This document shows positions 7,685 through 15,759 of a stretch of 17,913 nucleotides of DNA, piece after piece. Source of the DNA: Burkholderiaceae bacterium (GTDB lineage Bacteria; Pseudomonadota; Gammaproteobacteria; Burkholderiales; Burkholderiaceae_D); NCBI GenBank assembly GCA_014379395.1, contig JACMLV010000719.1, forward strand, positions 1-17,913. Reading direction: 5' to 3'. How positions within the stretch are numbered: the first letter of the stretch is position 1; the number at the start of each line of letters is the position of its first letter. The position numbers were made by a program, and so were the translations under genes. The notes under the pieces are model-generated. The model was not told the DNA's origin, did not search any database, and saw only the letters and a program-made list of their open reading frames with translations.

Positions 7685-8644
7685 ATGTTGTCTGGTGTCG
7701 CCTTCGCCCTCGCGGCCGGCATGATGTGGGGGCTGGTCTTCGTCGGCCCGCTGCTGATCCCCGAATATCCCGCCTCGCTCCAGTCATACGGCCGCTATCT
7801 GTGCTTCGGCCTGATCGCCCTGCCGCTCGGCTGGATCGACCGCGCCGAACTGCGCCGCCTGGAACGCGCGGACTGGCTCGAGGCGCTCAAGCTGGCGATG
7901 GTCGGCAACCTGATCTATTACCTGTGCCTGGCCAGCGCCATCCAGCGCGCCGGCACGCCGTTGCCGGCGATGATCATCGGCACCCTGCCGGTGCTCATCC
8001 CCATCTGCTCCAACCTGCTCAACCATCGGCGCGACGGCCGCCTGCCGTGGGCCAAGCTGGCCCCGTCGCTGGGCGTCATCCTGGCCGGGATCGCCTGCGT
8101 GAACCAAGTCGAACTGACTGCCCTGGCGGACAATCCCAACGCCGACTATCGGCGCTACGCCGGCGGCGCCCTGCTCGCGGTGGTCGCGCTCGGATGCTGG
8201 ACCTGGTATCCGATCCGCAACGCCAACTGGCTGCGCCATCACCAGGGGCGCAAGCCGCGCGCCTGGGCCACCGCCCAGGGCCTGGCGACGCTGCCGCTGG
8301 CGTTCGTCGCCTACGCGGTCTATTGGAGTTGGTCGGCGGCGACGGACGATCCCTTCGCCATGCCGTTCGGCCCGCGGCCGATGGCCTTCATCGGCCTGAT
8401 GGCCGCCACCGGCTTGCTGGCCTCCTGGGTGGGAACGCTATGCTGGAACGAAGCGAGCCAGCGCCTGCCGACAGTCGTGGCCGGCCAGCTGATCGTGTTC
8501 GAAACGCTCTCGGCACTGCTGTACGCCTACCTGTTGCGCGGCCAGTGGCCCGAGCCGCTGACGTTCGTCGGCATCGGCTTGCTGTTGATCGGGGTGTTGT
8601 GGGCGGTCAGGATCAAACCCGAACCGTGCGAAATCGCGCATTGA
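7685..8644 (+). CDS. DMT-superfamily (EamA-type) inner-membrane transporter
   Basis: 319 residues with about ten hydrophobic segments in two repeats, the layout of EamA/DMT exporters. The first helix region is V-A-F-A-L-A-A-G-M-M-W-G-L-V-F-V-G-P. Later family-like stretches are G-T-L-P-V-L-I-P and, near the C-terminus, F-E-T-L-S-A-L-L-Y-A-Y-L-L-R-G-Q-W-P-E-P. It probably exports a small metabolite or amino acid; the substrate is unknown. The start at ATG 7685 is preceded by AGGGAGA about seven bases upstream. A longer frame reaching back to 7619 would begin in the tRNA terminator and is rejected. Its promoter is not obvious; readthrough from the tRNA is blocked by the hairpin at 7586. It converges on the next gene, with a 55-bp gap. 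Confidence 0.88.
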   Translation: MLSGVAFALAAGMMWGLVFVGPLLIPEYPASLQSYGRYLCFGLIALPLGWIDRAELRRLERADWLEALKLAMVGNLIYYLCLASAIQRAGTPLPAMIIGTLPVLIPICSNLLNHRRDGRLPWAKLAPSLGVILAGIACVNQVELTALADNPNADYRRYAGGALLAVVALGCWTWYPIRNANWLRHHQGRKPRAWATAQGLATLPLAFVAYAVYWSWSAATDDPFAMPFGPRPMAFIGLMAATGLLASWVGTLCWNEASQRLPTVVAGQLIVFETLSALLYAYLLRGQWPEPLTFVGIGLLLIGVLWAVRIKPEPCEIAH

Positions 8645-8699
8645 CGGGCGGCTTCGCCATCTACGACCCTCCACTCGGCGACGATGGCGGCGCCGCGCG

Positions 8700-11600
8700 T
8701 CACGCCTTGTCGGCCACCGCCAGGTCCTCCCGGCGCATCAGAAAGGATTCAAAATCGGCGAGCGGGAGCGGCTTGCTGAACAAATAACCCTGATAGAGAT
8801 GGCATCCGTTGCGAGTCAGGAAGTCGCGCTGCGCCGCCGTCTCCACCCCCTCGGCGATGACGCCCAAGCCCAGGCTATGCGCCAGCGCGACGATGGTCTT
8901 GGTGATGGCGGCGTCGTTGGGGTCGGTCAGCACGTCCATGACGAAGGAGCGGTCGATCTTCAGCTTTTCCAGCGGCAGGCGCTTCAGGTAGGACAGCGAC
9001 GAGTAGCCGGTGCCGAAGTCGTCCAGCGCGAAGCCGACGCCGCGCGCCTTGAGCGCGCCCATCTTGGCGATCGTGTCCTCGACGTTGTCCATCAGCTGGC
9101 TTTCCGTCAGTTCCAGCTTGAGCTTGCGCGGGTCGGCGCCGGTGCGCTCCAGAACGGCCAGCACCCGCGCGACGAAATCGGGCTGGCGCAACTGGTGCAC
9201 GCTGACGTTGACCGCCAGCGCCAGCGCGCCGGCGTCGGCCCGGCCGGCCCAGGCCGCCAATTGTGCGCAAGCCGCCTCCAGCACCCAGTAGCCGAGCGGC
9301 AGGATCAGGCCGGTGTCCTCGGCCAACGGAATGAAATCGTTCGGAAACACCAGGCCGCGCAACGGATGGCGCCAACGCACCAGCACCTCGGCCGCCGGCA
9401 CGCGCCCGGCGTCGTCCACCTGGGCTTGGTAATGGAGGACAAACTCGCCCGCCCGAAGCGCGCTGCGCAAATCCTTTTCCAACTCGACGCGGGCGGTCAC
9501 GGCCGCCTGCATCGCCGGGTCGAAGAAACGCAGGGCGTTGCGCCCGGCCGTCTTGGCCCGGTACATGGCCAGGTCGGCCTGCTTGAGCAGTTCGTCCATG
9601 GCCTCGTGTCGAGCGCCGAACAGGGTCACGCCGATGCTCGCCGAGCCCTGGTATTCATGGCCGCCGAGCACGTAGGGCTGCTTGAGCGCGTCCAGAATCT
9701 TTTCGCCGATGGTTTCCGCGTGGATGGCCGCTTCGCCGCTCGTCTGGCCGAGGTTGTCCAGCATGACCACGAACTCGTCGCCCCCCAGCCGGGCCACCAG
9801 ATCGGCCTCGCGCACGGCGCCGGCGAGGCGCTGCGCGACCTGTTGCAGCAACAGGTCGCCGTGGTCGTGTCCGAGGCTGTCGTTGAGGGTCTTGAAGTCG
9901 TCCAGGTCGATGAACAGCAGGGCGCGTTGTTGCTCTCCCCGCGTGCCGGCCGCCAGCGCCTGGCGCAGGCGCTCGAGCAGGAGCCGGCGGTTGGGCAAGC
10001 GCGTGAGCTGGTCGTAGAAGGCCAGGTAGCGGATCTCGTCCTCGGCGACCTTGCGCTCGGTGATGTCGGTTTGCGTGCTGACGTAACGGATGGTTTCCCC
10101 GCCGTCGCCCTTGACCGCCGTGATGATCATCCACTTGGGGTAGATTTCGCCGTTCTTGCGGCGATCCCAGATTTCGCCCTGCCAGGCCCCGGTGAGCCCG
10201 ATGCTGCGCCACATGGCGGCGTAAAAAGCGGCGTCGTGGCGGCCCGACTTGAACAGGCGCGGGGTCTGGCCGACGGCCTCCACGGCGCTGTAGCCGGTGC
10301 TCTCGACGAGCGCCTGGTTGACCCTCAGGATGACGCCCTGGGCGTCGGTGACGATGATGCCGACGTCGGACTCGAAGGCGGTCGCGGCCAGGCGCAGTTC
10401 CTGCTCGGCCAGCTTGCGCTCGGTGATGACGTCGAACACGGCCACGAAATGCTCGGGCCGCGGGCTGTAGATGGAGAGCAGGAACCACTGCTGCAAAGCG
10501 GCCACGAACACCTCGTGGCGCTCCGGACCGCCGCCCATGGCGACCCGGCCGTAAATGGCGAACAGTTCCGGGTCGCTCTGGCGGATACCGGGGATGACCT
10601 TTGACACCGGCTTGCCGACCACGTCCGTCAATCCGGTCAGGACGGCGAAGGCAGCGTTCACTTTCAAATAGATGAAATCGACCGGCGCGCCGTCCTCGAA
10701 CACCATGCGGCAATAGGCGAAGCCGTTGAGCATGTTGTCGAACAGGGAGCGATAAGTCGCCTCGCTGTGTTGCAACTCGGACTGCCGCCGTTGCAATCGG
10801 CCGCTCAAGCGATTGAAGCTGGAGATCAACTGGCGCACCTCGGCCTCGCCCTCCTCGGGCAGGCATTCGAGCGGCATCTGGCCGCTCGACATGGCGTCGA
10901 GCCGGGTCCCGGCCCGCACAAGCGGGGCCAGCGCGCGCCGCGTCAGCCACCCCACCAGCAGCAACGCGAGCACCGTCGCGATCGCCGCCGCGCTGTAGAA
11001 GGTGGTGAGCAAGACGCGGATCGGCTTGAACGCGATCTCGGTCGGGATCGCCACCTCCACCAGCCAGTCCACGCTGGCGAGGCGTTTGGCCGAGTAGAGC
11101 TTCATGACGCCGCCCGAGTTGACGCCGACGGCGGAACCCTCGAAGCCGGCGCGGAAGCGGTCGTAAATCGCGCTGCGCCCCGGCGCCGGCGCGGCCGTCA
11201 GCACCCGCTTGGGATCGGGCGCGGCGATGATCAGGTTGTCGCGCAAAGAGAACACGAAGATCTCGGAATCGCCCAGCCCCCTGCTCGCCAGGAGCGGGCC
11301 GAGCAGCGTGCGCGAGCTCAAATCGGCGATGCCGCTGATCACCGCCCGCACTTCGCCGGCGGCGTCGATCACTGGCACGCTGATGACCAGCACCGGGCGC
11401 TTGACGGACAGGCCGATGCTCGGCTTGCCGATGTACGGCCGGCGGGTGGCGATGGCTTGCTTAAAATTGTCGCGCTCGGAATAATCGAGCGCCTTGCGGC
11501 CGGCAAGCAGCGGCAATTCCGCCCGCACCCGGCCGTCCATGCCGATCAGGACGCAGCCGCCGTCGAACAAGCCCATGCTCAGGAAGTGCTGGTCCATCAC

Positions 11601-11855
11601 CCGCTGCAGATAGGCGCCATCGGCCATGCGTTGCGTGTCGATCGCGGCGGCCAACCGGGAAAGCGTGCCCACCCGGTTCTTCATGTCCTGGTCCAGATCG
11701 GCCGCCAGGTACTGCACGACCTCGAACTGGCGATCCTGTTGGATGGCCTCCATCTGCGGCTTGATGAACGTCGAGGTAAAGAACGCCAGTCCCCAGACAA
11801 AGGTCAGGAGCAAGCCCAGGGAGATAAACGTCAACTTGGTGCGCAGCGATGGCAT
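8700..11855 (-). CDS. CACHE-PAS-PAS-GGDEF-EAL c-di-GMP turnover protein
   Basis: 1051 residues from the ATG at 11853-11855. An N-terminal helix (about 8-28), a periplasmic dCACHE-like sensor (about 30-275), a second helix (about 280-305) and a HAMP-like linker are followed by two PAS domains (about 365-480 and 483-605). The GGDEF domain has G-G-D-E-F at 691-695 and an inhibitory R-E-A-D (682-685) five residues before it. The EAL domain has E-V-L at 823-825, L-E-L-T-E-S, D-D-F-G-T-G-Y-S-S-L at 945-954, K-I-D-R-S-F and E-G-V-E-T at 1002-1006. Both catalytic domains look intact, so it could make or degrade c-di-GMP; which one dominates is open. The ligand is unknown. No clear ribosome binding site precedes the ATG; a TTG at 11937-11939 would add 28 residues. 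A -10-like TATAAT lies upstream on the minus strand. Confidence 0.93.
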   Translation of the reverse strand: MPSLRTKLTFISLGLLLTFVWGLAFFTSTFIKPQMEAIQQDRQFEVVQYLAADLDQDMKNRVGTLSRLAAAIDTQRMADGAYLQRVMDQHFLSMGLFDGGCVLIGMDGRVRAELPLLAGRKALDYSERDNFKQAIATRRPYIGKPSIGLSVKRPVLVISVPVIDAAGEVRAVISGIADLSSRTLLGPLLASRGLGDSEIFVFSLRDNLIIAAPDPKRVLTAAPAPGRSAIYDRFRAGFEGSAVGVNSGGVMKLYSAKRLASVDWLVEVAIPTEIAFKPIRVLLTTFYSAAAIATVLALLLVGWLTRRALAPLVRAGTRLDAMSSGQMPLECLPEEGEAEVRQLISSFNRLSGRLQRRQSELQHSEATYRSLFDNMLNGFAYCRMVFEDGAPVDFIYLKVNAAFAVLTGLTDVVGKPVSKVIPGIRQSDPELFAIYGRVAMGGGPERHEVFVAALQQWFLLSIYSPRPEHFVAVFDVITERKLAEQELRLAATAFESDVGIIVTDAQGVILRVNQALVESTGYSAVEAVGQTPRLFKSGRHDAAFYAAMWRSIGLTGAWQGEIWDRRKNGEIYPKWMIITAVKGDGGETIRYVSTQTDITERKVAEDEIRYLAFYDQLTRLPNRRLLLERLRQALAAGTRGEQQRALLFIDLDDFKTLNDSLGHDHGDLLLQQVAQRLAGAVREADLVARLGGDEFVVMLDNLGQTSGEAAIHAETIGEKILDALKQPYVLGGHEYQGSASIGVTLFGARHEAMDELLKQADLAMYRAKTAGRNALRFFDPAMQAAVTARVELEKDLRSALRAGEFVLHYQAQVDDAGRVPAAEVLVRWRHPLRGLVFPNDFIPLAEDTGLILPLGYWVLEAACAQLAAWAGRADAGALALAVNVSVHQLRQPDFVARVLAVLERTGADPRKLKLELTESQLMDNVEDTIAKMGALKARGVGFALDDFGTGYSSLSYLKRLPLEKLKIDRSFVMDVLTDPNDAAITKTIVALAHSLGLGVIAEGVETAAQRDFLTRNGCHLYQGYLFSKPLPLADFESFLMRREDLAVADKA

Positions 11856-12006
11856 TGGACAAACCCAGTGTTTTAACGGCCGCGGACCACGCGGTTGCCA
11901 TGCTCGGGAGGTTGTCGGCCATGCCAGACATCTCTTCAAGCGCCGCGAGTTCGACTATCGCGGCCCCGGCGAACCGGGGCGGGATGAAAGATCGACGGCG
12001 TGAGAC

Positions 12007-12012
12007 ATTATA
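12007..12012 (-). promoter_or_regulatory. Possible -10 box for the GGDEF-EAL gene
   Basis: The minus strand reads TATAAT in an AT-rich patch of an otherwise GC-rich intergenic region, about 150 bases before the ATG. No matching -35 hexamer was found at 16-18 bases, so this is a weak call. Confidence 0.3.
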
Positions 12013-12167
12013 TACTGGCAACGACTATTGTATTTTGGAAATAACCATATCGCCAGGCGGGGCGGCGGTCACGCCCGCGTTCGAGCGCGAGAAGCGCCGC
12101 CCGGCTGCCGCCTTGGCATCCCGACCAAATCGGCGTACCGAACGGGCCGTCGCGGCGGCGGCGCTCT

Positions 12168-12187
12168 GCCCGCCATTAATGGCGGGC
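12168..12187. repeat. 20-bp perfect palindrome
   Basis: The half-site GCCCGCCATT is followed directly by its reverse complement AATGGCGGGC. With no loop it would suit a dimeric regulator better than a terminator. There is no direct evidence for any binding protein. Confidence 0.75.
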
Positions 12188-12219
12188 CGGTCTCGCGCAG
12201 GCCGCCCAAAATTGGCTTG

Positions 12220-12259
12220 CAAACAACAACGCCAACCTCCGGGTTGGCGTTGTTGTTTG
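12220..12259. terminator. Long perfect hairpin, probable bidirectional terminator
   Basis: An 18-bp perfect stem (12220-12237 with 12242-12259) has the tetraloop TCCG. The arms carry repeated AAC/GTT triplets and share the core AACGCCAACC/GGTTGGCGTT with the first tRNA-Phe terminator. It lies 118 bases beyond the DUF2058 stop on the minus strand. The flanking tails are T-rich but interrupted by G. Confidence 0.65.
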
Positions 12260-12377
12260 TTGCATTCGCTGTGCGCGCATCCAGTCTATTTCCGGCACAT
12301 TCCACTTCGCCGAATGCCCCCGCGAATGCTTGCCGCGCGTTCCGCTCGGCTTGCGCCGTGGCGGGCCGGCACCCGCA

Positions 12378-12914
12378 TTACCACATCAAATCATCCGGGA
12401 TTTGGAAGGCGGCGTATGGATCGTCCTCGTCGACCGCGGCGCTGGCCTTGTTGACCCGCACAAGGATCGAGGCGTCGCGCTCGGCGATCTTGTCGGCAAT
12501 TACCCGCGGCACCAATTCGACCGTGCCGCCCAGGCAGACGATCACCAGCCGGCCGGCGATCAGATGCGCCTGCACGGCGGCCGACACATACAGCCGCTCG
12601 ATCTTGTTGTTGTAGGTGTAGTTGTAGGCGATGTCGCCGGCGCCCTTGCCCTGGCGATTTTGCTGCACCATCTGCGCGATTTGCGCGACGATCGCCTTTT
12701 GTGTGGCGGCCGCGTCGCGCTGGGCATTGAGTTCGCGCGCCCGCTCGGCATTTTTGCGTTGTGTCTCGAGCGCGGCCAGGCGCGCCTCGTCGACGCTTTG
12801 CGTGCCGGTGCGGCGCTCGACCTTCTTCTGCTTGCTCTTGTCCTGGTTGGCCAGTTTGACCTTGGTTTTGTCGACCAGGCCGGCTTTCAAAAACTGCTCT
12901 TGCAAAGAGACCAT
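12378..12914 (-). CDS. DUF2058 (YaiL-like) nucleoprotein/polynucleotide-associated protein
   Basis: 178 residues, normal for the family. It shows the usual N-terminus S-L-Q-E-Q-F-L-K-A-G-L-V-D, then K-T-K, a highly charged region (about 20-65, likely coiled coil) rich in Lys, Arg and Gln, and a C-terminal domain with Y-N-Y-T-Y-N-N-K-I-E-R-L-Y-V and V-P-R-V-I-A-D-K-I-A-E-R-D. DUF2058 proteins are described as nucleoprotein- or polynucleotide-associated; the molecular role is not established. It is cytosolic, with no signal peptide. The start at ATG 12912-12914 is preceded by GGAG about eight bases upstream. The kinase gene lies 115 bp upstream in the same direction, with an inverted repeat in the gap. 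Confidence 0.85.
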   Translation of the reverse strand: MVSLQEQFLKAGLVDKTKVKLANQDKSKQKKVERRTGTQSVDEARLAALETQRKNAERARELNAQRDAAATQKAIVAQIAQMVQQNRQGKGAGDIAYNYTYNNKIERLYVSAAVQAHLIAGRLVIVCLGGTVELVPRVIADKIAERDASILVRVNKASAAVDEDDPYAAFQIPDDLMW

Positions 12915-12948
12915 GTGCTACTCCGTAAATAGGGTGCGCCGGAACCGG

Positions 12949-13003
12949 CTGCGGCGCCGGCCGGTGGAAAGCCGACAGCATAGCAAACATGCCGGCGCCG
13001 CAG
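12949..13003. repeat. 12-bp inverted repeat upstream of the DUF2058 gene
   Basis: CTGCGGCGCCGG (12949-12960) and CCGGCGCCGCAG (12992-13003) are perfect inverted repeats 31 nt apart, lying between the kinase stop and the DUF2058 start. This may be a terminator without a T-run, an mRNA leader hairpin or an operator; the sequence does not decide. Confidence 0.6.
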
Positions 13004-13029
13004 AGCGGCAAGCTGCGCCCGTTGGCGTC

Positions 13030-14556
13030 TTATTTTAACGACGTAATGACAGGCGCCGGCGGCAGCACGACCCGAAAGCTCGCGCCGGCGCCCGGGGCGC
13101 TATGCACCTCGATCCGGCCGCCATGATCGGCGACGATGCCAAAGCACATCGCCAGCCCCATGCCGGTTCCCTTGCCGACCGGCCGTGTGGTAAAAAATGG
13201 CTCGAAAATGCGCGGCAGATGTTCGGCCGCGATGCCGCAACCGGTGTCGCTCACTTGCACCCATTGTTCGCCGTTGCCGCTTTGTCCGCTGCTCACCGTG
13301 ATGCAGCCGGCCTGCTCGCCGATCGCCTGCCGCGCGTTGGCGAGCAGGGCCAGGAAGACTTGATTGAGTTGCAGCGGCCGGCAGTGCAGCGCCGGCAAGA
13401 TGGCGTAGTCGCGCTTCAGTTGAATAGTCTTCGGCAGGCTGCTGGCAGTCAGGTTGATGGCGCTTTCCAGGCAAGCGTTGAGATCGGCCTCGCACAGATC
13501 GGCCTCGCCTTCGCGGGAAAATTCACGCAGGTCGGCGACGATTTTACGTATCCGGTCCAGGCCGTCGCGGCACTCGTCGACCAGCATCGGCGCGTCGTCG
13601 CGCAGGAAGTCGAGATCGGCCCGGCCCTTCTCCGCCTGCAACGCCGCCAGCGCTTCCGCCGGCGCGCCGGCCACCTCCGCGGCGGCGTAGCGTTCGACCA
13701 GTTCGAGCAGGGTGTTCAGATAGCCGCCGAGGGTCTCGATGTTGGAGCGCACGAAGCCGACCGGGTTGTTGATTTCATGCGCGACGCCGGCGGCGAGCTG
13801 GCCGATCGAGGCCAGACGTTCCGATTGTTGCAGCCGCTCCTCGATGCGCCGGGTCGCGCTGATGTCGGAGGCGATGCCGTAATAGCCGATGAATTTGCCG
13901 CCGTCATCGTGGCGCGGACGGCCGCTGACCCGAAACCAGACCAGGCGGCCATCGGGGCGGCGGCTCGAATATTCGAAATCGCGGATCGGCTGATGGTCGA
14001 ACATCGCCTGTTTATGCGCCTCCCAATCGAGGTTGCCGACCGCCCCCTTGCCGAGCCCATCCCAGCGCGTTTTGCCCAGCGCGCTGGCGCTGGAAACACC
14101 GGAGATTTCCTCGAATTCGCGCGAAAAATAGGTGAAGCGAAACGCGTCGTCCATCTCCCAGTACCAGTCCGAGGTGATTTCGGTGTAATCGCGATAGCGC
14201 TGGGCGGTTTCTTCCATGGCTTTGAACTCGCTCGCATCGGTGAGCAAGGCGGTATAGCTCAGCTCGGCGTCGTCTTGGCCGCTGTGCTCAGTCTGTCCGA
14301 TGCGCAGGCAAAACCAGCGCCAGGAGCCATCGCCGATGCGCAAGCGGACCAGGTGGCGCGACTCGCCGCTCGGTGGCGTCAGGAAGGCCGCCTGCTCGTC
14401 CGGATGAATCGCACTGTTCAGCCATGCAACCGGAGCTTCCTGCGCGCCGACCAGTGCCAGCAAGCCACCCTCGATTTGCAAAACCCGCAGCACGCCTTTT
14501 CTGACGCACGCGCAAAAGGCGATCAGCGGCAACGCGGCCAGACTCAATGTGTTCAT
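13030..14556 (-). CDS. PAS-domain sensor histidine kinase
   Basis: 508 residues. A short hydrophobic N-terminus (about 3-17) is followed by a PAS-like segment with an I-H-P-D-E and G-D-G-S-W-R-W pattern (about 50-85). A second, clear PAS/PAC follows (about 120-235; W-Y-W-E-M-D-D, ending G-I-A-S-D-I-S). The kinase core has the H-box G-V-A-H-E-I-N-N-P with His260, the N-box around Asn407, G1 D-T-G-C-G-I (437-442), the F-box E-P-F-F-T-T and G2 G-K-G-T-G-M-G-L (461-468). It autophosphorylates and passes phosphate to a response regulator, but none is adjacent and there is no receiver domain. The start at ATG 14554-14556 has GGGAG five bases upstream; a longer frame to 14595 is unlikely. The signal is unknown and it is probably mostly cytosolic. 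Confidence 0.93.
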   Translation of the reverse strand: MNTLSLAALPLIAFCACVRKGVLRVLQIEGGLLALVGAQEAPVAWLNSAIHPDEQAAFLTPPSGESRHLVRLRIGDGSWRWFCLRIGQTEHSGQDDAELSYTALLTDASEFKAMEETAQRYRDYTEITSDWYWEMDDAFRFTYFSREFEEISGVSSASALGKTRWDGLGKGAVGNLDWEAHKQAMFDHQPIRDFEYSSRRPDGRLVWFRVSGRPRHDDGGKFIGYYGIASDISATRRIEERLQQSERLASIGQLAAGVAHEINNPVGFVRSNIETLGGYLNTLLELVERYAAAEVAGAPAEALAALQAEKGRADLDFLRDDAPMLVDECRDGLDRIRKIVADLREFSREGEADLCEADLNACLESAINLTASSLPKTIQLKRDYAILPALHCRPLQLNQVFLALLANARQAIGEQAGCITVSSGQSGNGEQWVQVSDTGCGIAAEHLPRIFEPFFTTRPVGKGTGMGLAMCFGIVADHGGRIEVHSAPGAGASFRVVLPPAPVITSLK

Positions 14557-14684
14557 GCGCACTCCCGGTTCGGCGACGCTCCCGCGCCACGCCAAAGTAT
14601 CTGCGTCGGCATTGCCGCTGTCAAACCCATGGGGTGTTCGGTCGGTGCGATGAAAAAAGGCCGTGACGCCAACGCCCGCGGTTC

Positions 14685-14713
14685 TTGGTGGTTTTTCGTT
14701 GGCCTGCTATAAT
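14685..14713 (+). promoter_or_regulatory. Sigma-70-type promoter of the second tRNA-Phe
   Basis: TTGGTG (14685-14690), a 17-bp spacer and TATAAT (14708-14713), nine bases before the tRNA. Only the -10 region and GGCCTGC before it match the first copy; the -35 regions differ. Confidence 0.75.
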
Positions 14714-14722
14714 TTCGGCCTT

Positions 14723-14798
14723 GGCCTGGTAGCTCAGTCGGTAGAGCAGAGGATTGAAAATCCTTGTGTCGGTGGTTCGATTCCGCCCCGGGCCACCA
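14723..14798 (+). tRNA. tRNA-Phe (GAA), copy 2
   Basis: 76 nt, base-for-base identical to the copy at 7494-7569, with anticodon GAA and encoded CCA. It has its own promoter and terminator. The low-GC accessory region begins about 190 bases downstream, so this tRNA may have been an integration target. I found no second copy of its 3' end to the right, within the window. Confidence 0.98.
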
Positions 14799-14814
14799 AG
14801 AACATACCTCACGA

Positions 14815-14847
14815 AACGCCCACTCATGCAAGTGGGCGTTGTCGTTT
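14815..14847 (+). terminator. Terminator of the second tRNA-Phe
   Basis: A 10-bp perfect stem (AACGCCCACT with AGTGGGCGTT), loop CATGCA and tail GTCGTTT. It has the same position and AACGCC start as the first tRNA terminator but different stem bases, so it is not a recent copy. Confidence 0.8.
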
Positions 14848-15018
14848 CTGGGATTCGTAGTCCTCGACTCCGGTCTATTTCCGGCTCTTGGAATTTCCGC
14901 TTGCCATCTCGCCATTCAGCCATTCAGCCAGATGCCGCATTGCGTCCGGCTGAGCGATCTTACGAGTTCGCCCACCAGATCGCGCCAGACGAGTAATAAT
15001 TCGTTGGGCATAACACGC

Positions 15019-15723
15019 CTAGTCAGGGATACCTGCTCTTGAAGCAGCCATGGCTTCAGGAACCTTCTTCTCAGGTAGATTGCTTCCTGCATCAACGATA
15101 CGACACCCAAACCCCTCAATATCACCCTTACCATGGCCAGTATCTTCGGCAGTACACCACAGGATACAACAAGCGTGTAGAACACCCGCTTTGGAATTAA
15201 ACTGACAATAGAGCTGCTCAGAAGATGATTTGATGAACATCCAAGGCTTCTCGTGGTATCGCCAAATCACAGCATCGCTCTTCCTGCACCAGACCATTAA
15301 CTTTTCTTCGAAGAGACGTGTGGCAAGCGCACCTGAAAGCTCAAACTTCTTATTCGCTACCGCATCCTTCAGGTTCCGAATAACACCAACCGCAGAACCA
15401 ACAAGACCCATCGACTGAATGATATCCAAAGCGCCGCTTCGTTTCTCGTCCCCCTGCAGTAAGACTAGGTGATTAGGACAGACCAGCAGCGTATTCCGTT
15501 GCTCAAGCCATTCATAGCCGCTGGGGAATGAATTCTTTCCCATAAACGGTACCCACCAGCGATTAGATGGATTTCCAAAGGACAGAGGGTCTGCCTCCAT
15601 TGCGATAGCTGGTTGGTGCGTGCTTCGTGCCAAGGGATCTAAGTCTTCATCCAGCGACGTGCCGCACTTCGAACAAAATCGGGCTTCATCAGTGGCCACC
15701 ACGCCGCATCGACTACAGAACAT
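15019..15723 (-). CDS. Zinc-ribbon protein of unknown function
   Basis: 234 residues; not recognised beyond the N-terminus. Residues 3-20 form a zinc ribbon with two knuckles, C3-S-R-C6 and C17-S-K-C20. The remainder is a mixed soluble domain. It includes a hydrophobic, glycine-rich stretch (G-L-V-G-S-A-V-G-V-I, mid-protein) and a second half rich in Trp, Cys and aromatic residues (V-I-W-R-Y-H-E-K-P-W-M-F). The pattern of a zinc ribbon followed by a beta-rich domain recalls bacterial PH-like proteins, but this is a guess. The start at ATG 15721-15723 has GGAGG five bases upstream; a TTG at 15735 is inside that site. It lies 36 bp after the next gene upstream, so the two are probably co-translated. 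GC is lower than in the backbone, which suggests transfer. Confidence 0.75.
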   Translation of the reverse strand: MFCSRCGVVATDEARFCSKCGTSLDEDLDPLARSTHQPAIAMEADPLSFGNPSNRWWVPFMGKNSFPSGYEWLEQRNTLLVCPNHLVLLQGDEKRSGALDIIQSMGLVGSAVGVIRNLKDAVANKKFELSGALATRLFEEKLMVWCRKSDAVIWRYHEKPWMFIKSSSEQLYCQFNSKAGVLHACCILWCTAEDTGHGKGDIEGFGCRIVDAGSNLPEKKVPEAMAASRAGIPD

Positions 15724-15759
15724 ACATCCCTCCAAGTTTTGGCGAAACCCAATACGGGA

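Larger units (their letters stand above)
11856..12377. other. Gene-free 520-bp intergenic region with two strong palindromes
   Basis: No convincing gene lies between the GGDEF-EAL start and the DUF2058 stop; the small open frames here have no ribosome binding site and overlap each other. The region holds a possible promoter (12007), a 20-bp perfect palindrome (12168), an 18-bp-stem hairpin (12220) and a copy of the TCTATTTCCGGC motif (12285-12296) that recurs near the second tRNA-Phe. Confidence 0.6.

Noticed and set aside
8799..10604. 601-codon plus-strand frame opposite the GGDEF-EAL gene
   Set aside because: Shadow frame; the minus strand carries complete GGDEF and EAL motifs.
11461..12021. 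186-codon minus-strand frame overlapping the start of the GGDEF-EAL gene
   Set aside because: It overlaps the N-terminal coding part of the larger gene in another frame, with Arg-rich low-complexity sequence and no ribosome binding site.
13102..14712. 536-codon plus-strand frame opposite the kinase
   Set aside because: Shadow frame; the opposite strand has all histidine kinase boxes, and this frame runs on toward the tRNA promoter.
14970..15009. Possible second attC: GCCCACC and GTTGGGC around 26 bases
   Set aside because: GTTGGGC fits the core box, but the partner has ACC instead of AAC and the total length (40 bp) is too short for an attC.
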